Shown: positions 55,124 through 63,499, numbered from the stretch's first letter. The stretch: 64,000 bases of DNA from Stenotrophomonas lactitubi (GCF_002803515.1 NZ_PHQX01000001.1:2170001-2234000); one strand, 5' to 3'. Program-made: numbers and translations. Notes: generated by a model not told the origin, from the sequence alone.

Positions 55124-55897
55124 ATGTCCCTCGCCCCCGCCGACTGGCCCGTCGCCCAGTCCGTCGAACAGATCGCCGCCAACCTGGCCACCGTGCGCCA
55201 GCGCATCGCCAGCGCCTGTGCCCGCGCCGGACGTGATCCGGCCAGCGTGCGCCTGCTGCCGGTCAGCAAGACCGTCGATGAAGCGCGCATCCGCATGGCC
55301 GTAGCCGCCGGTTGCCACGAACTGGGCGAAAACAAGGTGCAGGAGGCGCAGCGCAAGGCCGAGGCCATGGCCGACCTTGGCGTGCACTGGTCGGTCATCG
55401 GCCACCTGCAGACCAACAAGGCCCGCTACGTCGCACGCTTCGCCAGCGAGTTCCAGGCGCTGGACAGCCTGCGCGTGGCCGAGGCGCTGCAGCAGCGGCT
55501 GCTGCTGGAGGACCGCACGCTGGATGTGTTCGTACAGGTCAACACTTCGGCCGAGCCCAGCAAATACGGCCTGGAGCCGGCCGCGGTGGCCGACTTCGTG
55601 CAGCAGCTGCCCGCCTTCGACCGCCTGCGCGTGCGTGGCCTGATGACCCTGGCCATCTTCACCCCCGAAGTGGAACGGGTACGCGCCTGCTTCGTGCGCC
55701 TGCGCGAGCTGCGCGACCAGCTGCAGCAGACGGCGCCGGCTGGACTCGACCTGTCGCAGCTGTCGATGGGCATGTCCGGTGATTTTGAAGTCGCCATCGA
55801 GGAAGGCGCCACCGTCGTCCGTGTCGGCCAAGCGATCTTCGGTGCACGCTCCACGCCCGACAGCTTCTACTGGCCCACCCCGGGAGCACCCGCATGA
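55124..55897 (+). CDS. yggS: PLP-homeostasis protein (YggS/PLPBP family)
   Basis: This 257-residue alanine-racemase-fold protein without enzymatic activity binds PLP through K49 in LLPVSKTV. Family motifs are CHELGENKVQEAQRK, VHWSVIGHLQTNKARY, NTSAEPSKYG and LSMGMSGDFEVAIEEGATVVRVGQAIFG. It buffers free PLP. GGAGGT precedes its ATG. It is divergent from the MocR regulator and its stop overlaps the amidotransferase start by four bases. Confidence 0.95.
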   Translation: MSLAPADWPVAQSVEQIAANLATVRQRIASACARAGRDPASVRLLPVSKTVDEARIRMAVAAGCHELGENKVQEAQRKAEAMADLGVHWSVIGHLQTNKARYVARFASEFQALDSLRVAEALQQRLLLEDRTLDVFVQVNTSAEPSKYGLEPAAVADFVQQLPAFDRLRVRGLMTLAIFTPEVERVRACFVRLRELRDQLQQTAPAGLDLSQLSMGMSGDFEVAIEEGATVVRVGQAIFGARSTPDSFYWPTPGAPA

Positions 55898-56607
55898 AGC
55901 GCGCCGTTGCCCTGCAGCACGTAGCGTTTGAAGATCTTGGCACCCTGCAGCCGCTGCTGCTCGCGCAAGGGTGGCAGGTGCAGGTCCTGCAGGCAGGCGT
56001 GGATGCACTCGATGCCGCCGAAGATGCCGATCTGCTGGTGGTACTGGGTGGCCCGATCAGCGTCAACGATGGAGCTGCCTATCCGTTCCTCGCCGACGGC
56101 ATCGCGCTGCTGCAGCGTCGCCTGCAGCAGCAGCGACCGACGCTCGGCATCTGTCTCGGCGCCCAGTTGATGGCGCGCGCACTGCACGCCGACGTCGCCC
56201 CCACCGGTGGCAAGGAAATTGGTTTCGCACCGCTGCTGCTCACCGACGAAGGCCAGCGCTCGCCACTGCAGGCATTGCAGGGCATCCCGGTGCTGCACTG
56301 GCATGGCGAAGCCTTCGAACTGCCGGTCGGCGCACGCCGCCTCGCCAGCACGCCCGCCTGTCGCCACCAGGCCTTCGCCATCGGCCACCACGCCCTCGCC
56401 CTGCAATGCCATCCCGAACTGGACGCGCGCCAGTTCGAGCGCTGGCTGATCGGCCATGCGCTGGAACTGGCCGCGGCCGGCATCGATCCCATCGACCTGC
56501 GCGCGCAGGCCCGTCGCTATGGCGGGCCGCTGGCAGCCGCGGCGACCGCGATGTTCCATCAGTGGCTGCACGACCTGCCGGAGACCCGCCCATGCACTAC
56601 CGCCTGA
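55894..56607 (+). CDS. Class I glutamine amidotransferase-like protein
   Basis: This 237-residue protein contains the nucleophilic C87 in TLGICLGAQLMA and the HP-E of LQCHPELD, the class I triad. Similar stand-alone proteins are annotated as GMP-synthase-like amidotransferases. Coupled by overlap to the PLP-homeostasis gene, it may process a B6- or glutamine-related compound, though the classic PdxT sequence is not matched. Confidence 0.85.
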   Translation: MKRAVALQHVAFEDLGTLQPLLLAQGWQVQVLQAGVDALDAAEDADLLVVLGGPISVNDGAAYPFLADGIALLQRRLQQQRPTLGICLGAQLMARALHADVAPTGGKEIGFAPLLLTDEGQRSPLQALQGIPVLHWHGEAFELPVGARRLASTPACRHQAFAIGHHALALQCHPELDARQFERWLIGHALELAAAGIDPIDLRAQARRYGGPLAAAATAMFHQWLHDLPETRPCTTA

Positions 56608-56816
56608 CCATCCAGCACAACGGCATCCATTGGGGCCATGTCGACTGCGACGGTCCCAACGCGCTGCAACGCATCGATGCCATCGCCGCGCGCCTGCCCG
56701 CCGCCGAAGGCTTCACCCTGCAACGGCAGAAGGGCATCGGCGAGGAGCGCATCCTCTCCAGCACCGCCGATGGCCTGCGCGTGCTGGCCGCGCAGATCCA
56801 GTACCGCGATCTCTGA
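56592..56816 (+). CDS. Small conserved-looking hypothetical protein
   Basis: This 74-residue ORF begins MHYRLTIQHNGIHWGHVDCDGP inside the last codons of the amidotransferase gene (16-base overlap). It reads as a compact beta-alpha protein with an RLPAAEGFTLQRQKGIGEERILSSTADG core, a compositional pattern unlike the frame shadows. No family recognised. It ends before a REP. Confidence 0.6.
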   Translation: MHYRLTIQHNGIHWGHVDCDGPNALQRIDAIAARLPAAEGFTLQRQKGIGEERILSSTADGLRVLAAQIQYRDL

Positions 56817-56829
56817 CCATCGCGCCGGG

Positions 56830-56852
56830 TGCCGGCCAGCGGTCGGCACTAC
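56830..56852 (-). repeat. SMAG-type REP
   Basis: TGCCGGCCAGCGGTCGGCAC with a CTAC foot, minus orientation, with one mismatch in the stem. It separates the amidotransferase cluster from the next gene pair. Confidence 0.8.
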
Positions 56853-56884
56853 CCGGCTACCCACTCCCGTGCGAAGCTTCACGC

Positions 56885-57412
56885 ATGTTGAAACTGTCAC
56901 GCGGCACCATCGACGGCCTGCGCATTGCCCCACGCTGGCCCGCGTCACAGGTCATCGTCGAGGCCGAGGTTCTGCAACGCCTGCTCGATGCGCAGGCACG
57001 GCTGCCGTCCACCCTGCGCCTGCTGGTCACCCGCGGCTTCGAATGCAGCCAGGGACAGCTGGGCGGCTTCCGGCGCGTGGTCCGGCGGCTGGGCATCGCC
57101 ATGTTCCGCTGCTGCTATCGGCATCGCCATGATGAGATCGACGCCATTTTCGGCGCCAATGGCCACGACCTGGACGGGCGTCATGTGGATGTCTCGCTGG
57201 TCCTGCACGGCCAGCGCCTGCGCCTGCTTCCGCTGGGCGTGTTCACTCCACTGCGCTGGCAGCAGCGCCGCGTCAGCCGCCATGCCGACGCCGTTGCAGC
57301 GGCCAAGGACGCACTGCAGCAGTCCGGCTTCGATCTGCACCCCAACGCCACGGAGAGCCTGCAGATCCACTGCGACTACCGCGGCACCACGCTGGCGGAA
57401 CCGTCGCATTGA
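56885..57412 (+). CDS. Hypothetical protein
   Basis: The 175-residue product begins MLKLSRGTIDGLRIAPRWPAS. GANGHDLDGRHVDVSL slightly recalls the metal motif of M15 D-Ala-D-Ala dipeptidases (HxxGxAxD) but has one residue too many between the His and Asp, so this is only a hint. No signal peptide or helices. It is followed by a gene whose start overlaps its stop. Confidence 0.6.
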   Translation: MLKLSRGTIDGLRIAPRWPASQVIVEAEVLQRLLDAQARLPSTLRLLVTRGFECSQGQLGGFRRVVRRLGIAMFRCCYRHRHDEIDAIFGANGHDLDGRHVDVSLVLHGQRLRLLPLGVFTPLRWQQRRVSRHADAVAAAKDALQQSGFDLHPNATESLQIHCDYRGTTLAEPSH

Positions 57413-57948
57413 TCGACGTTCCCCGCGCACTGCAGGCAACCTGCACCGACCTTCAGCAACGGCTGGGCCGGATCGACAACCTGTCGGGCAGTGGTGAACG
57501 CAGCCTCATCATCGCAGGAGAGCTGCTGAGGTTCCCCTATCGTATCTACGCCGACGCCACGGACCTGTTCCGGCTCGCATCCCAACTGCAGGGCGATACG
57601 CGCGCCCTCTGCCTCTGCCTGCTCTCGCGTCACTGCGACGGACATGTACGGCAACGTGCGATCGAGACGCTGGGGCCCTCACCGATGGCCTGGGTGCATG
57701 CCTTCCAGCTGACCTTGCTGGGGGAGTACGTGGACGAGATCGCATCGGCCGTGGCGATCCAGGCGCAACAGACCGGCCTGCAGCGCTATGCCGCGCTCAT
57801 CGGCGAGAACCGCGCCTTCGTCGCCCTCTGCCGACAACGCGCCGCCAGCTACTGGGATGCTTACTACCGCGCCCGCTACTCCAGCCTGCGCCTGTTCCCG
57901 GCCCACAGACTGCTGCTGCAGATGGCATACGCCGCGCGCTCGCCGTAG
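57409..57948 (+). CDS. Hypothetical protein, host gene next to the prophage
   Basis: This 179-residue protein starts with TTG overlapping the previous stop (TTGA) and has no ATG alternative, so the start is uncertain. It is largely helical (RALQATCTDLQQRLGRIDNLSGSGERSL; QRAIETLGPSPMAWVHAFQLTLLGEYVDEI). No known domain. It ends 30 bases before the proposed prophage left end, so the insertion appears to have spared it. Confidence 0.55.
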   Translation: MIDVPRALQATCTDLQQRLGRIDNLSGSGERSLIIAGELLRFPYRIYADATDLFRLASQLQGDTRALCLCLLSRHCDGHVRQRAIETLGPSPMAWVHAFQLTLLGEYVDEIASAVAIQAQQTGLQRYAALIGENRAFVALCRQRAASYWDAYYRARYSSLRLFPAHRLLLQMAYAARSP

Positions 57949-58000
57949 CACTCTCTGCACCCGCCAGCGCACATCCGCTGTTGGGGGACTTAGAGATTGA

Positions 58001-58040
58001 GAACGGGGAAGAAACGGGATGAAACGGGATGAAATGGGAC
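58001..58040 (+). repeat. Four tandem 10-bp repeats, candidate transposase sites
   Basis: GAACGGGGAA, GAAACGGGAT, GAAACGGGAT and GAAATGGGAC stand in direct succession just inside the left end. The 10-bp period places them on one face of the helix. Mu transposase binds several sites at each end; these are likely equivalents. Confidence 0.65.
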
Positions 58041-58148
58041 GGAAGGCCTGCGCGGCAAGCGTTCCGCCTATCGAGTGACATCTATCGATAGATAGAGCTC
58101 AGTTTGCGAAACGCGCCCTGGCTGAGCCATTTGGACAGCAGAAATGCG

Positions 58149-58176
58149 AAACGGCCGCCAGAGATGGCGGCCGTTT
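58149..58176 (-). terminator. Terminator of the repressor operon
   Basis: AAACGGCCGCCA-GAGA-TGGCGGCCGTTT is a perfect 12-bp stem with a 4-base loop, 20 bases after the stop of the minus-strand gene. The T-run on the minus strand is short but present in the stem end. Confidence 0.8.
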
Positions 58177-58196
58177 GATTTGCGTTCAAAGGGGCT

Positions 58197-58523
58197 TCAA
58201 CGGGCCGGTGGCCCATCAGGTGGATCGCAGATGTTCTGCAGGCAGTCCTCCAATCCCTGGAGCCTGACTAACACCTGGTCGAGCTGATCCTGGCTCAGGT
58301 ACTTGAGGGAAGGAACGCCCAAGCGGAACAGATCCCTCTCCACCTCCCTTTGCCACCCGTAGCGAGCTGCCAGGTCCTGGATTTCATAGCGCGCGCGAGC
58401 ACGACGCAGATGCACTGGCATTGCCGGCACGGGGTCAGAAAGCCTTGTCTCCCAATGACTCCGAGGGATCGCATCCCGCAGAATCGCCCTCAGTCTACTT
58501 ACCAGTTGCCGCTGCTCCTGCAT
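58197..58523 (-). CDS. Prophage hypothetical protein downstream of repressor
   Basis: This 108-residue protein, rich in Arg and Leu (MQEQRQLVSRLRAILRDAIPRSH; YEIQDLAARYGWQREVERDLFRLG), overlaps the repressor 3' end by 29 bases and shares its strand. It is probably co-transcribed in the lysogen. A lysogenic accessory function such as superinfection control is possible but unproven. No domain recognised. Confidence 0.6.
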   Translation of the reverse strand: MQEQRQLVSRLRAILRDAIPRSHWETRLSDPVPAMPVHLRRARARYEIQDLAARYGWQREVERDLFRLGVPSLKYLSQDQLDQVLVRLQGLEDCLQNICDPPDGPPAR

Positions 58524-59031
58524 CCTTTGCCCCTGTAACGATCATCCCGACTGTCTGCCGGGCAAACGGCCTTACGTCCGCTTCCGGCAGTCCCTTTTCC
58601 AGCAGCTGAGCCAGCAGAACAAGCGCCTCGCCGTACTGGGCCGGGGCCAGAACAGCATCCGCGTCATCAAGCGCCTCCTGGAGCAGTTGCGCGGCGATCT
58701 TCACAGACGACTGGCTCACTACCTGAGACTGTCGCAAGTCATTGTTTTGACGCGAAATCGTGCCGGAATCCAGACGCTCGTCGCCTGAGCCAGTCAGAAG
58801 CCAATTGGCGTTCCAGCCTTGCTGCACCAGCGCCGCCAGGCACTCCGCCCCAATCTCTCTCAGGCCGCGTTCAAAGCGCCCATAGGTGTTCTTTGACACC
58901 CCGATGAGGGTGGCCATCTCCCCTTGAGTCCTCGACCCCCGAACGGTGGTCAGTCGCGCACCAATCGACACCCATTCGGGTTTCGCTCTTTCCTCGCCGG
59001 AAGTGCGAATCAAGTTCTCTGCGTGATTCAT
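58495..59031 (-). CDS. Prophage repressor (C-type, HTH)
   Basis: This 178-residue regulator begins MNHAENLIRTSGEERAKPEW and has an XRE-like helix-turn-helix (RTQGEMATLIGVSKNTYGRFERGLREIGAE) with a C-terminal helical tail (QVVSQSSVKIAAQLLQEALDDADAVLAPAQYGEA) that resembles phage repressor multimerisation/degradation tails. The upstream in-frame extension crosses the operators and is rejected. It is divergent from the Ner-like gene. It would keep the lytic promoter closed. Confidence 0.82.
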   Translation of the reverse strand: MNHAENLIRTSGEERAKPEWVSIGARLTTVRGSRTQGEMATLIGVSKNTYGRFERGLREIGAECLAALVQQGWNANWLLTGSGDERLDSGTISRQNNDLRQSQVVSQSSVKIAAQLLQEALDDADAVLAPAQYGEALVLLAQLLEKGLPEADVRPFARQTVGMIVTGAKDAGAAATGK

Positions 59032-59081
59032 CGTTTCGCACTTCCCGTAAGTATTTGTTTCATAAAGACAGAATCCCGAAA

Positions 59082-59151
59082 ACACCCATTTGTGTCGTCG
59101 CCGACCAAGTGCGAAACACGTTTGGGTGTTGACAAGCACCCAAATGGGTTT
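59082..59151. promoter_or_regulatory. Prophage operator region and lytic promoter
   Basis: TTGACA (59129-59134) and TAGCAT (59151-59156, 16-bp spacing) form a promoter toward the Ner-like gene. TTTGGGTG (59121-59128) and CACCCAAA (59137-59144) are an inverted repeat flanking the -35. ACACCCATTTGTGT (59082-59095) and a related ACACCCATTCGGGTTT inside the repressor gene (58968-58983) are further candidate repressor sites. Confidence 0.68.
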
Positions 59152-59192
59152 AGCATCTGCCCCGTAGTCATCGCTCAAATGACAGGTACGAA

Positions 59193-59543
59193 ATGTCAGC
59201 AACGAATACCCCGAGAAAAGCCAGTCCCGCTAAGGACTGGCATGCCGCCGACATCGTAGCGGCCCTGCATCGCAAGGAAATCTCTCTGCGGCAGATCGCG
59301 CTACTGAATGGCTACACCAACGGGGCGAGCCTGAATCCCGCTCTGCGTCGGCCGTACCCCCAAGCCGAGGCCCTGATTGCAGAGGCGCTCGGAATGGAAC
59401 CCCGGGCCATCTGGCCCAGCCGGTACGGCGCCGACGGAAAGCCGAACCGTGGCCCAGGGGGCCGCAAACCACTGCTGCCCCCTGGTGCAAAGCCTAGCAG
59501 CCTGCGGACAGGCCGCAATCCACAAATTGGCGCCCCTCAATGA
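59193..59543 (+). CDS. Ner/Nlp-like regulator
   Basis: This 116-residue protein has WHAADIVAALHRKEISLRQIALLNGYTNGASLNPALRRPYPQAEALIAEALGMEPRAIWPSRY, the Ner family core (Mu Ner is about 75 residues). A Pro/Gly-rich tail of 40 residues is extra. In Mu, Ner turns down early and repressor transcription. It overlaps the next gene by four bases. Confidence 0.88.
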   Translation: MSATNTPRKASPAKDWHAADIVAALHRKEISLRQIALLNGYTNGASLNPALRRPYPQAEALIAEALGMEPRAIWPSRYGADGKPNRGPGGRKPLLPPGAKPSSLRTGRNPQIGAPQ

Positions 59544-60052
59544 ACAGCGCCTCTATCTACCGCTTCCCCCCGGCGCACAGGCGCCCCCACCGAGCAGGAG
59601 ACGCAAGGATGAATCGTCAGCCCAGCCAGCCCCATGACTTCTTTTTGACCCCGCGCCCCCCGGCGCAGGTCAACGGCACCATGGACTACCGCAAGTCCGT
59701 CAGCATGCTGGTCGGCCAGATGCTGGAGGCGGCGCACGCTGCAGGCCTGGACCGGCACGAAGTTGCCGCACGCGCCAGCCGCCTGACCGGCCAGAACGTC
59801 TCTAAGGCGATGCTCGACGGCTACACCGCGCCGAGCCGCGAGACATTCAACATCCCTCTGTGGGTGGCCCCTGTGCTGGAGGTGATCTGCGGCGGGACGC
59901 TGTTGGCCGAGTGGCAGGCCCAGGTCATTGGTGGCCAGCTGTTGCTCGGCGCCGAGACATTGGACGTTGAAATCGGCCGCGCCCACCGTGAGCGTGTCGT
60001 CGCCAGCCAGCGCCTGCGCCAGCTGCACCGCCTGAGCGTGAGGGCATCCTGA
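59540..60052 (+). CDS. Prophage early protein, putative DNA-binding
   Basis: The 170-residue protein starts with ATG overlapping the Ner-like stop; an inner ATG at 59609 (MNRQPSQPHDFF) is also possible. The central part MLVGQMLEAAHAAGLDRHEVAARASRLTGQNVSKAMLDGYTAPSRETFNIPLW looks like a helix-turn-helix unit common between ner and A in Pseudomonas/Xanthomonas Mu-like phages. Function unknown. It meets the transposase start exactly. Confidence 0.65.
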   Translation: MNSASIYRFPPAHRRPHRAGDARMNRQPSQPHDFFLTPRPPAQVNGTMDYRKSVSMLVGQMLEAAHAAGLDRHEVAARASRLTGQNVSKAMLDGYTAPSRETFNIPLWVAPVLEVICGGTLLAEWQAQVIGGQLLLGAETLDVEIGRAHRERVVASQRLRQLHRLSVRAS

Positions 60053-62043
60053 TGGCGGACGGCAACATGTCCCCCCGTTCGATGCTGGATCTGACCACCC
60101 TGGCCACCAGCCTGGGCAAGACCAAGCGAGCCGTCGAGATCCGCGCCAAGCGCGAGGGCTGGACGTTCCAGGAAAAGGCCACTCGCGGTGGCCGTCGCCG
60201 ACTGTATGCCGTTGACGCGCTGCCGCCGGACGTACAGGCCGCAGTTGTCATCGCCGGCCAGGTCAGCGAAACCCCGCAGCGTGCCGTGGTGGTTCGCCAG
60301 GCCAACGTCGATTCCATCGCGTCCGCGTGGAAGCGTTACGAAGCCGTGCCGCAGCATTTGAAGGACGAAGCCGCGCGCCGCCTGCGTGCCCTGCAGGCAG
60401 TTGAGGCGCTGCAGGCAGCTGGCCACCCACTCATGGCGGCACGCCAGATCGTCGCCAGCCAGATGCAGCGCGACCAGGTCGGCGGCGTGAGCGTGGCTAG
60501 CCTGGGCCGCTGGGCCGCACTGGTCGCCAAAGCCGAGAAGCAGCACCGTCTGGCGCTGTTGGTGCCGGCATACGCCGCCACCAAGGCCAAGGCCGAGATT
60601 CATGCCGAGGCCTGGGATCTGTTCAAGGCCGACTATCTGCGCGTCGAGGCTCCGAGCGCGCAAAGCTGCTATGACCGCCTGCAGCGCATTGCCGCCACCA
60701 AGGACTGGCCTGCACTTCCCTGCGCCAAGACGTTCACCCGCCGTGTTGAGGCAGAACTGCCTCGCGCCGTCCTGGTGATGGCCCGCGAAGGCCAAGAGCG
60801 CTTCAATCAGACGTTCCCAGCACAAGAGCGCGACCGTAGCGTGTTCCATGCCCTGGAGGCAGTGAACAGCGACGGCCACAAGTTCGACGTGTTCGCACGC
60901 TGGCCGGACGGCACAGTTGCGCGCCCCATCATGGTGGGCGTCCAGGATCTCTACAGCGGCAAGCTGCTCGGCTACCGCATTGCCGAAACCGAGTCATCGG
61001 ACCTTGCACGCTTCGCGTTCCGTGACGTGATCGAGCGCTATGGCATTCCCGGCAAGGTCTGGCTGGACAACGGTCGAGGCTTCGCATCCAAGATGCTGAC
61101 CGGCGGCACCGCGAATCGCTTCCGATTCAAGGTGAAAGAAGACGATCCGACCGGCCTGCTGACGGCAATGGGCTGCGAGATCCACTGGGCGACGCCGTAT
61201 CACGGCCAAGCCAAGCCCATCGAACGGGCCTGGCGTGATCTGTGCGACCGCATTGCCAAGCATCCGGCATTCGCTGGTGCCTACACGGGTAACAAGCCCG
61301 ACGCAAAGCCCGAGAACTACGGCAGCAAGGCCATTCCGCTGGATGAGTTCGTGCGTGTCCTGAATGAGGAAATCGCAGCCCACAACGCCCGCGAGGGGCG
61401 GCGCACGCGCACGGCTGCAGGCCGGAGCTTTGATGCCGCCTTTGAGGCCAGCTATGCCCAGGCCACGATCCGCAAGGCATCACCTGAGCAGCTGCGGGAA
61501 ATGCTCTTGTCTACGGACGTGGTGACCTGTGACCGCCGCGATAGCAGCGTGCGTCTGTCCGGCAACCGCTATTGGAGCGACGCAATCGCCCCGTTTGCGG
61601 GCCAGAAGGTGATGCTTCGCTTTGATCCTGAGCATCTGCACCAGGCCGTGCATGCGTACACCCTGGCCAACGTCTACATCGGCCAGCTCGATTGCATCGC
61701 CGCCGTTGGCTTCGCCGATACCGGCGCTGCCCGTGAACACGCCAGGGCGAAAAAGCAGTACCGCCAGGCAGCACGCAAGCAGCTGGACGCCGAACGCCGG
61801 ATGGAAGCGGCCAGCGTCGCCAACCAGTTGCCATCGCCGATGCCCGAATCGCTGCCGCCTGCAGGCGTGATCGCACCGCTATTTGGTCGCCGCCAGTCGC
61901 CGCGCGTGCAGGAAGCCGAGCCCGCCGAACGGCTGCGCACCGGCACCGACGACAACGAAAGCGCGTTCGTGTCGCTGATGGATCGCATGCAGGCCCAGCA
62001 GCGCCGGAACAGCTTGTGGACCACGCCTGATGGGGAGGCCTGA
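60052..62043 (+). CDS. MuA-like DDE transposase
   Basis: This 663-residue transposase contains an N-terminal Mu-type winged helix (LTTLATSLGKTKRAVEIRAKREGWTFQEKA) and a DDE catalytic core: D274 in NSDGHKFDVF, D339 in WLDNGRGFASK and E391 in PIERAWRDL. A Mu-transposase C-terminal beta domain (RLSGNRYWSDAIAPFAGQKVMLRF) follows. It pairs the phage ends and carries out strand transfer with the B ATPase. The triad is intact, so the protein is probably active. Confidence 0.95.
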   Translation: MADGNMSPRSMLDLTTLATSLGKTKRAVEIRAKREGWTFQEKATRGGRRRLYAVDALPPDVQAAVVIAGQVSETPQRAVVVRQANVDSIASAWKRYEAVPQHLKDEAARRLRALQAVEALQAAGHPLMAARQIVASQMQRDQVGGVSVASLGRWAALVAKAEKQHRLALLVPAYAATKAKAEIHAEAWDLFKADYLRVEAPSAQSCYDRLQRIAATKDWPALPCAKTFTRRVEAELPRAVLVMAREGQERFNQTFPAQERDRSVFHALEAVNSDGHKFDVFARWPDGTVARPIMVGVQDLYSGKLLGYRIAETESSDLARFAFRDVIERYGIPGKVWLDNGRGFASKMLTGGTANRFRFKVKEDDPTGLLTAMGCEIHWATPYHGQAKPIERAWRDLCDRIAKHPAFAGAYTGNKPDAKPENYGSKAIPLDEFVRVLNEEIAAHNAREGRRTRTAAGRSFDAAFEASYAQATIRKASPEQLREMLLSTDVVTCDRRDSSVRLSGNRYWSDAIAPFAGQKVMLRFDPEHLHQAVHAYTLANVYIGQLDCIAAVGFADTGAAREHARAKKQYRQAARKQLDAERRMEAASVANQLPSPMPESLPPAGVIAPLFGRRQSPRVQEAEPAERLRTGTDDNESAFVSLMDRMQAQQRRNSLWTTPDGEA

Positions 62044-62297
62044 TGCAGAGCAACCCAGCTACCGGCTACCAGCGTCGGCAGGCCTACCTCCAACGCATTC
62101 GCAACGAAGGTTCGCACCCACTCCGCCACCAGGCCCAAGCGCGTTTCCGATCCGGCGTAGACACCCGGACCAACCCGAAAGCGACAGCAGCAGGCGGCGG
62201 CATCGCTCGCCGTAGATCAAAGCTCGCTGCCCTCAAACGTCCGCCCCTTCCACCCGTTGCCCCGCTGCACCCGCACCAATCCAAGGAATCAAACACG

Positions 62298-63269
62298 ATG
62301 AATCTGGCCGTCACCCCGATCACCCCCGAAGAACTGTCACCGGAGCAGCTCGCCGATCTGCGCGACCGTCTGCGTATCACCCTGGAGGAAGACAAGAACC
62401 TGAGCCAGGCCCGCTTGGCAAAGGAATCGGACATCAGCAGCGCCACCCTGTCGCAGTTCTTGGGCGGCACCTATGCGGGCAACCAGCAAAACGTGGCTCG
62501 CAAGCTGGCCGGTTGGCTCAATGTCCGCGATGAGCGCATCAGCAACGGCAAGCTGCCCGAAGGCCCTGAGTTCGTCACCACGCCGACCAGCGAGAAGCTG
62601 CGCGCTGTCCTGCAGTACGCCCACATGGCTGGCGACATTGCAGTGATCGCTGGCGGCGCAGGCCTGGGCAAGACCGTCACGAACAAGCGCTATGCAGCCG
62701 TGAGCCCGAACGTCTGGCACGTCGAGTTGACCCCAGCCACGGGTGGCGTGCTTACCTGCCTGCAGGAGATTGCCGCAGTCATGGGCCTGCGCGACCTGGT
62801 CAACTCCGCCGCCTACATCCAGCGGGCCATCTTCCAGAAGGTGCGCAACACCAGCGGTTTGCTGATTCTGGATGAAGCACAGCACCTGACCGTGCAGGCG
62901 CTGGATATGGTCCGCGCCATCAACGATCAAACCAGCATTGGCCTTGTGCTGTGTGGCAATGATCGCGTCATCACGCAAATGACCGGCGGCAACCGCGCTC
63001 CATTCCTCGACCGCCTGTATAGCCGCGTCGGAAAGCGCCTGGTGATTCACAAGGTGGTCAAGGGTGACGCCGACGCGATCATTGACGCTTGGAACATTGC
63101 CGATGCCGGTTGCCGCGATCAGATCCGGCAGATCGCCGACCTTCCGGGCGCACTCCGCGTCCTGAATAAGGTGTTGCGCCTTGCCTCGATCTACTCCCAG
63201 GCCAAGAACGAGCGGATCTGCTGTGAGTCCATCCGCTACGCGGCCAAAGAACTGGGCGTGATGGTGTGA
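62298..63269 (+). CDS. MuB-like AAA ATPase, transposition target activator
   Basis: The 323-residue protein has an N-terminal HTH (NLSQARLAKESDISSATLSQFLGGTYAGNQQNVARKLAGWL), Walker A GGAGLGKT and Walker B LLILDEAQHL. Length agrees with MuB (312). A longer frame starts at 62043, directly after the transposase stop (TGATG), adding 85 basic low-complexity residues. I prefer the ATG at 62298, preceded by AAGGAA, but the long form is possible. Confidence 0.9.
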   Translation: MNLAVTPITPEELSPEQLADLRDRLRITLEEDKNLSQARLAKESDISSATLSQFLGGTYAGNQQNVARKLAGWLNVRDERISNGKLPEGPEFVTTPTSEKLRAVLQYAHMAGDIAVIAGGAGLGKTVTNKRYAAVSPNVWHVELTPATGGVLTCLQEIAAVMGLRDLVNSAAYIQRAIFQKVRNTSGLLILDEAQHLTVQALDMVRAINDQTSIGLVLCGNDRVITQMTGGNRAPFLDRLYSRVGKRLVIHKVVKGDADAIIDAWNIADAGCRDQIRQIADLPGALRVLNKVLRLASIYSQAKNERICCESIRYAAKELGVMV

Positions 63270-63499
63270 CCACGTCCATTTCCCATCTCACGGCCGACCT
63301 GGTGTCGGCTGTGGGCGGCATCGCCAGGCTGGCATCACCGGATGCACTGCCGGCGCGCTGCCTGATCGTCCAGCGCTGCTATGCGCTGGCCACCCCCTTC
63401 GATTCGCTGACCATCGGCCAGTTGCTGCAGTGGAGCAATGAAGCCATCGCAAGCGCCGTTCAAACGGCCCCAATCGACAACCAGGAGCGTCTCCCGTGA
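63266..63499 (+). CDS. Prophage small early protein
   Basis: This 77-residue ORF begins with GTG overlapping the B stop (GTGA) and ends overlapping the next gene. Its mostly helical sequence (LTADLVSAVGGIARLASPDALPARCLIVQRCYALATPFDSLTIGQLLQWSNEAIASAV) shows no domain. The chain of overlaps supports it as a translated early gene. Confidence 0.65.
   Translation: MTTSISHLTADLVSAVGGIARLASPDALPARCLIVQRCYALATPFDSLTIGQLLQWSNEAIASAVQTAPIDNQERLP

Noticed and set aside
57409..57979. Prophage insertion disrupting the adjacent host gene
   Set aside because: The host frame has its own stop 30 bases before the proposed phage end, so disruption is not supported, though the true C-terminus cannot be compared here.
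62030..62215. Small frame between transposase and B gene as a separate gene
   Set aside because: Pro/Arg/Ser-rich text without ribosome site or domain; the B frame runs through the same bases.
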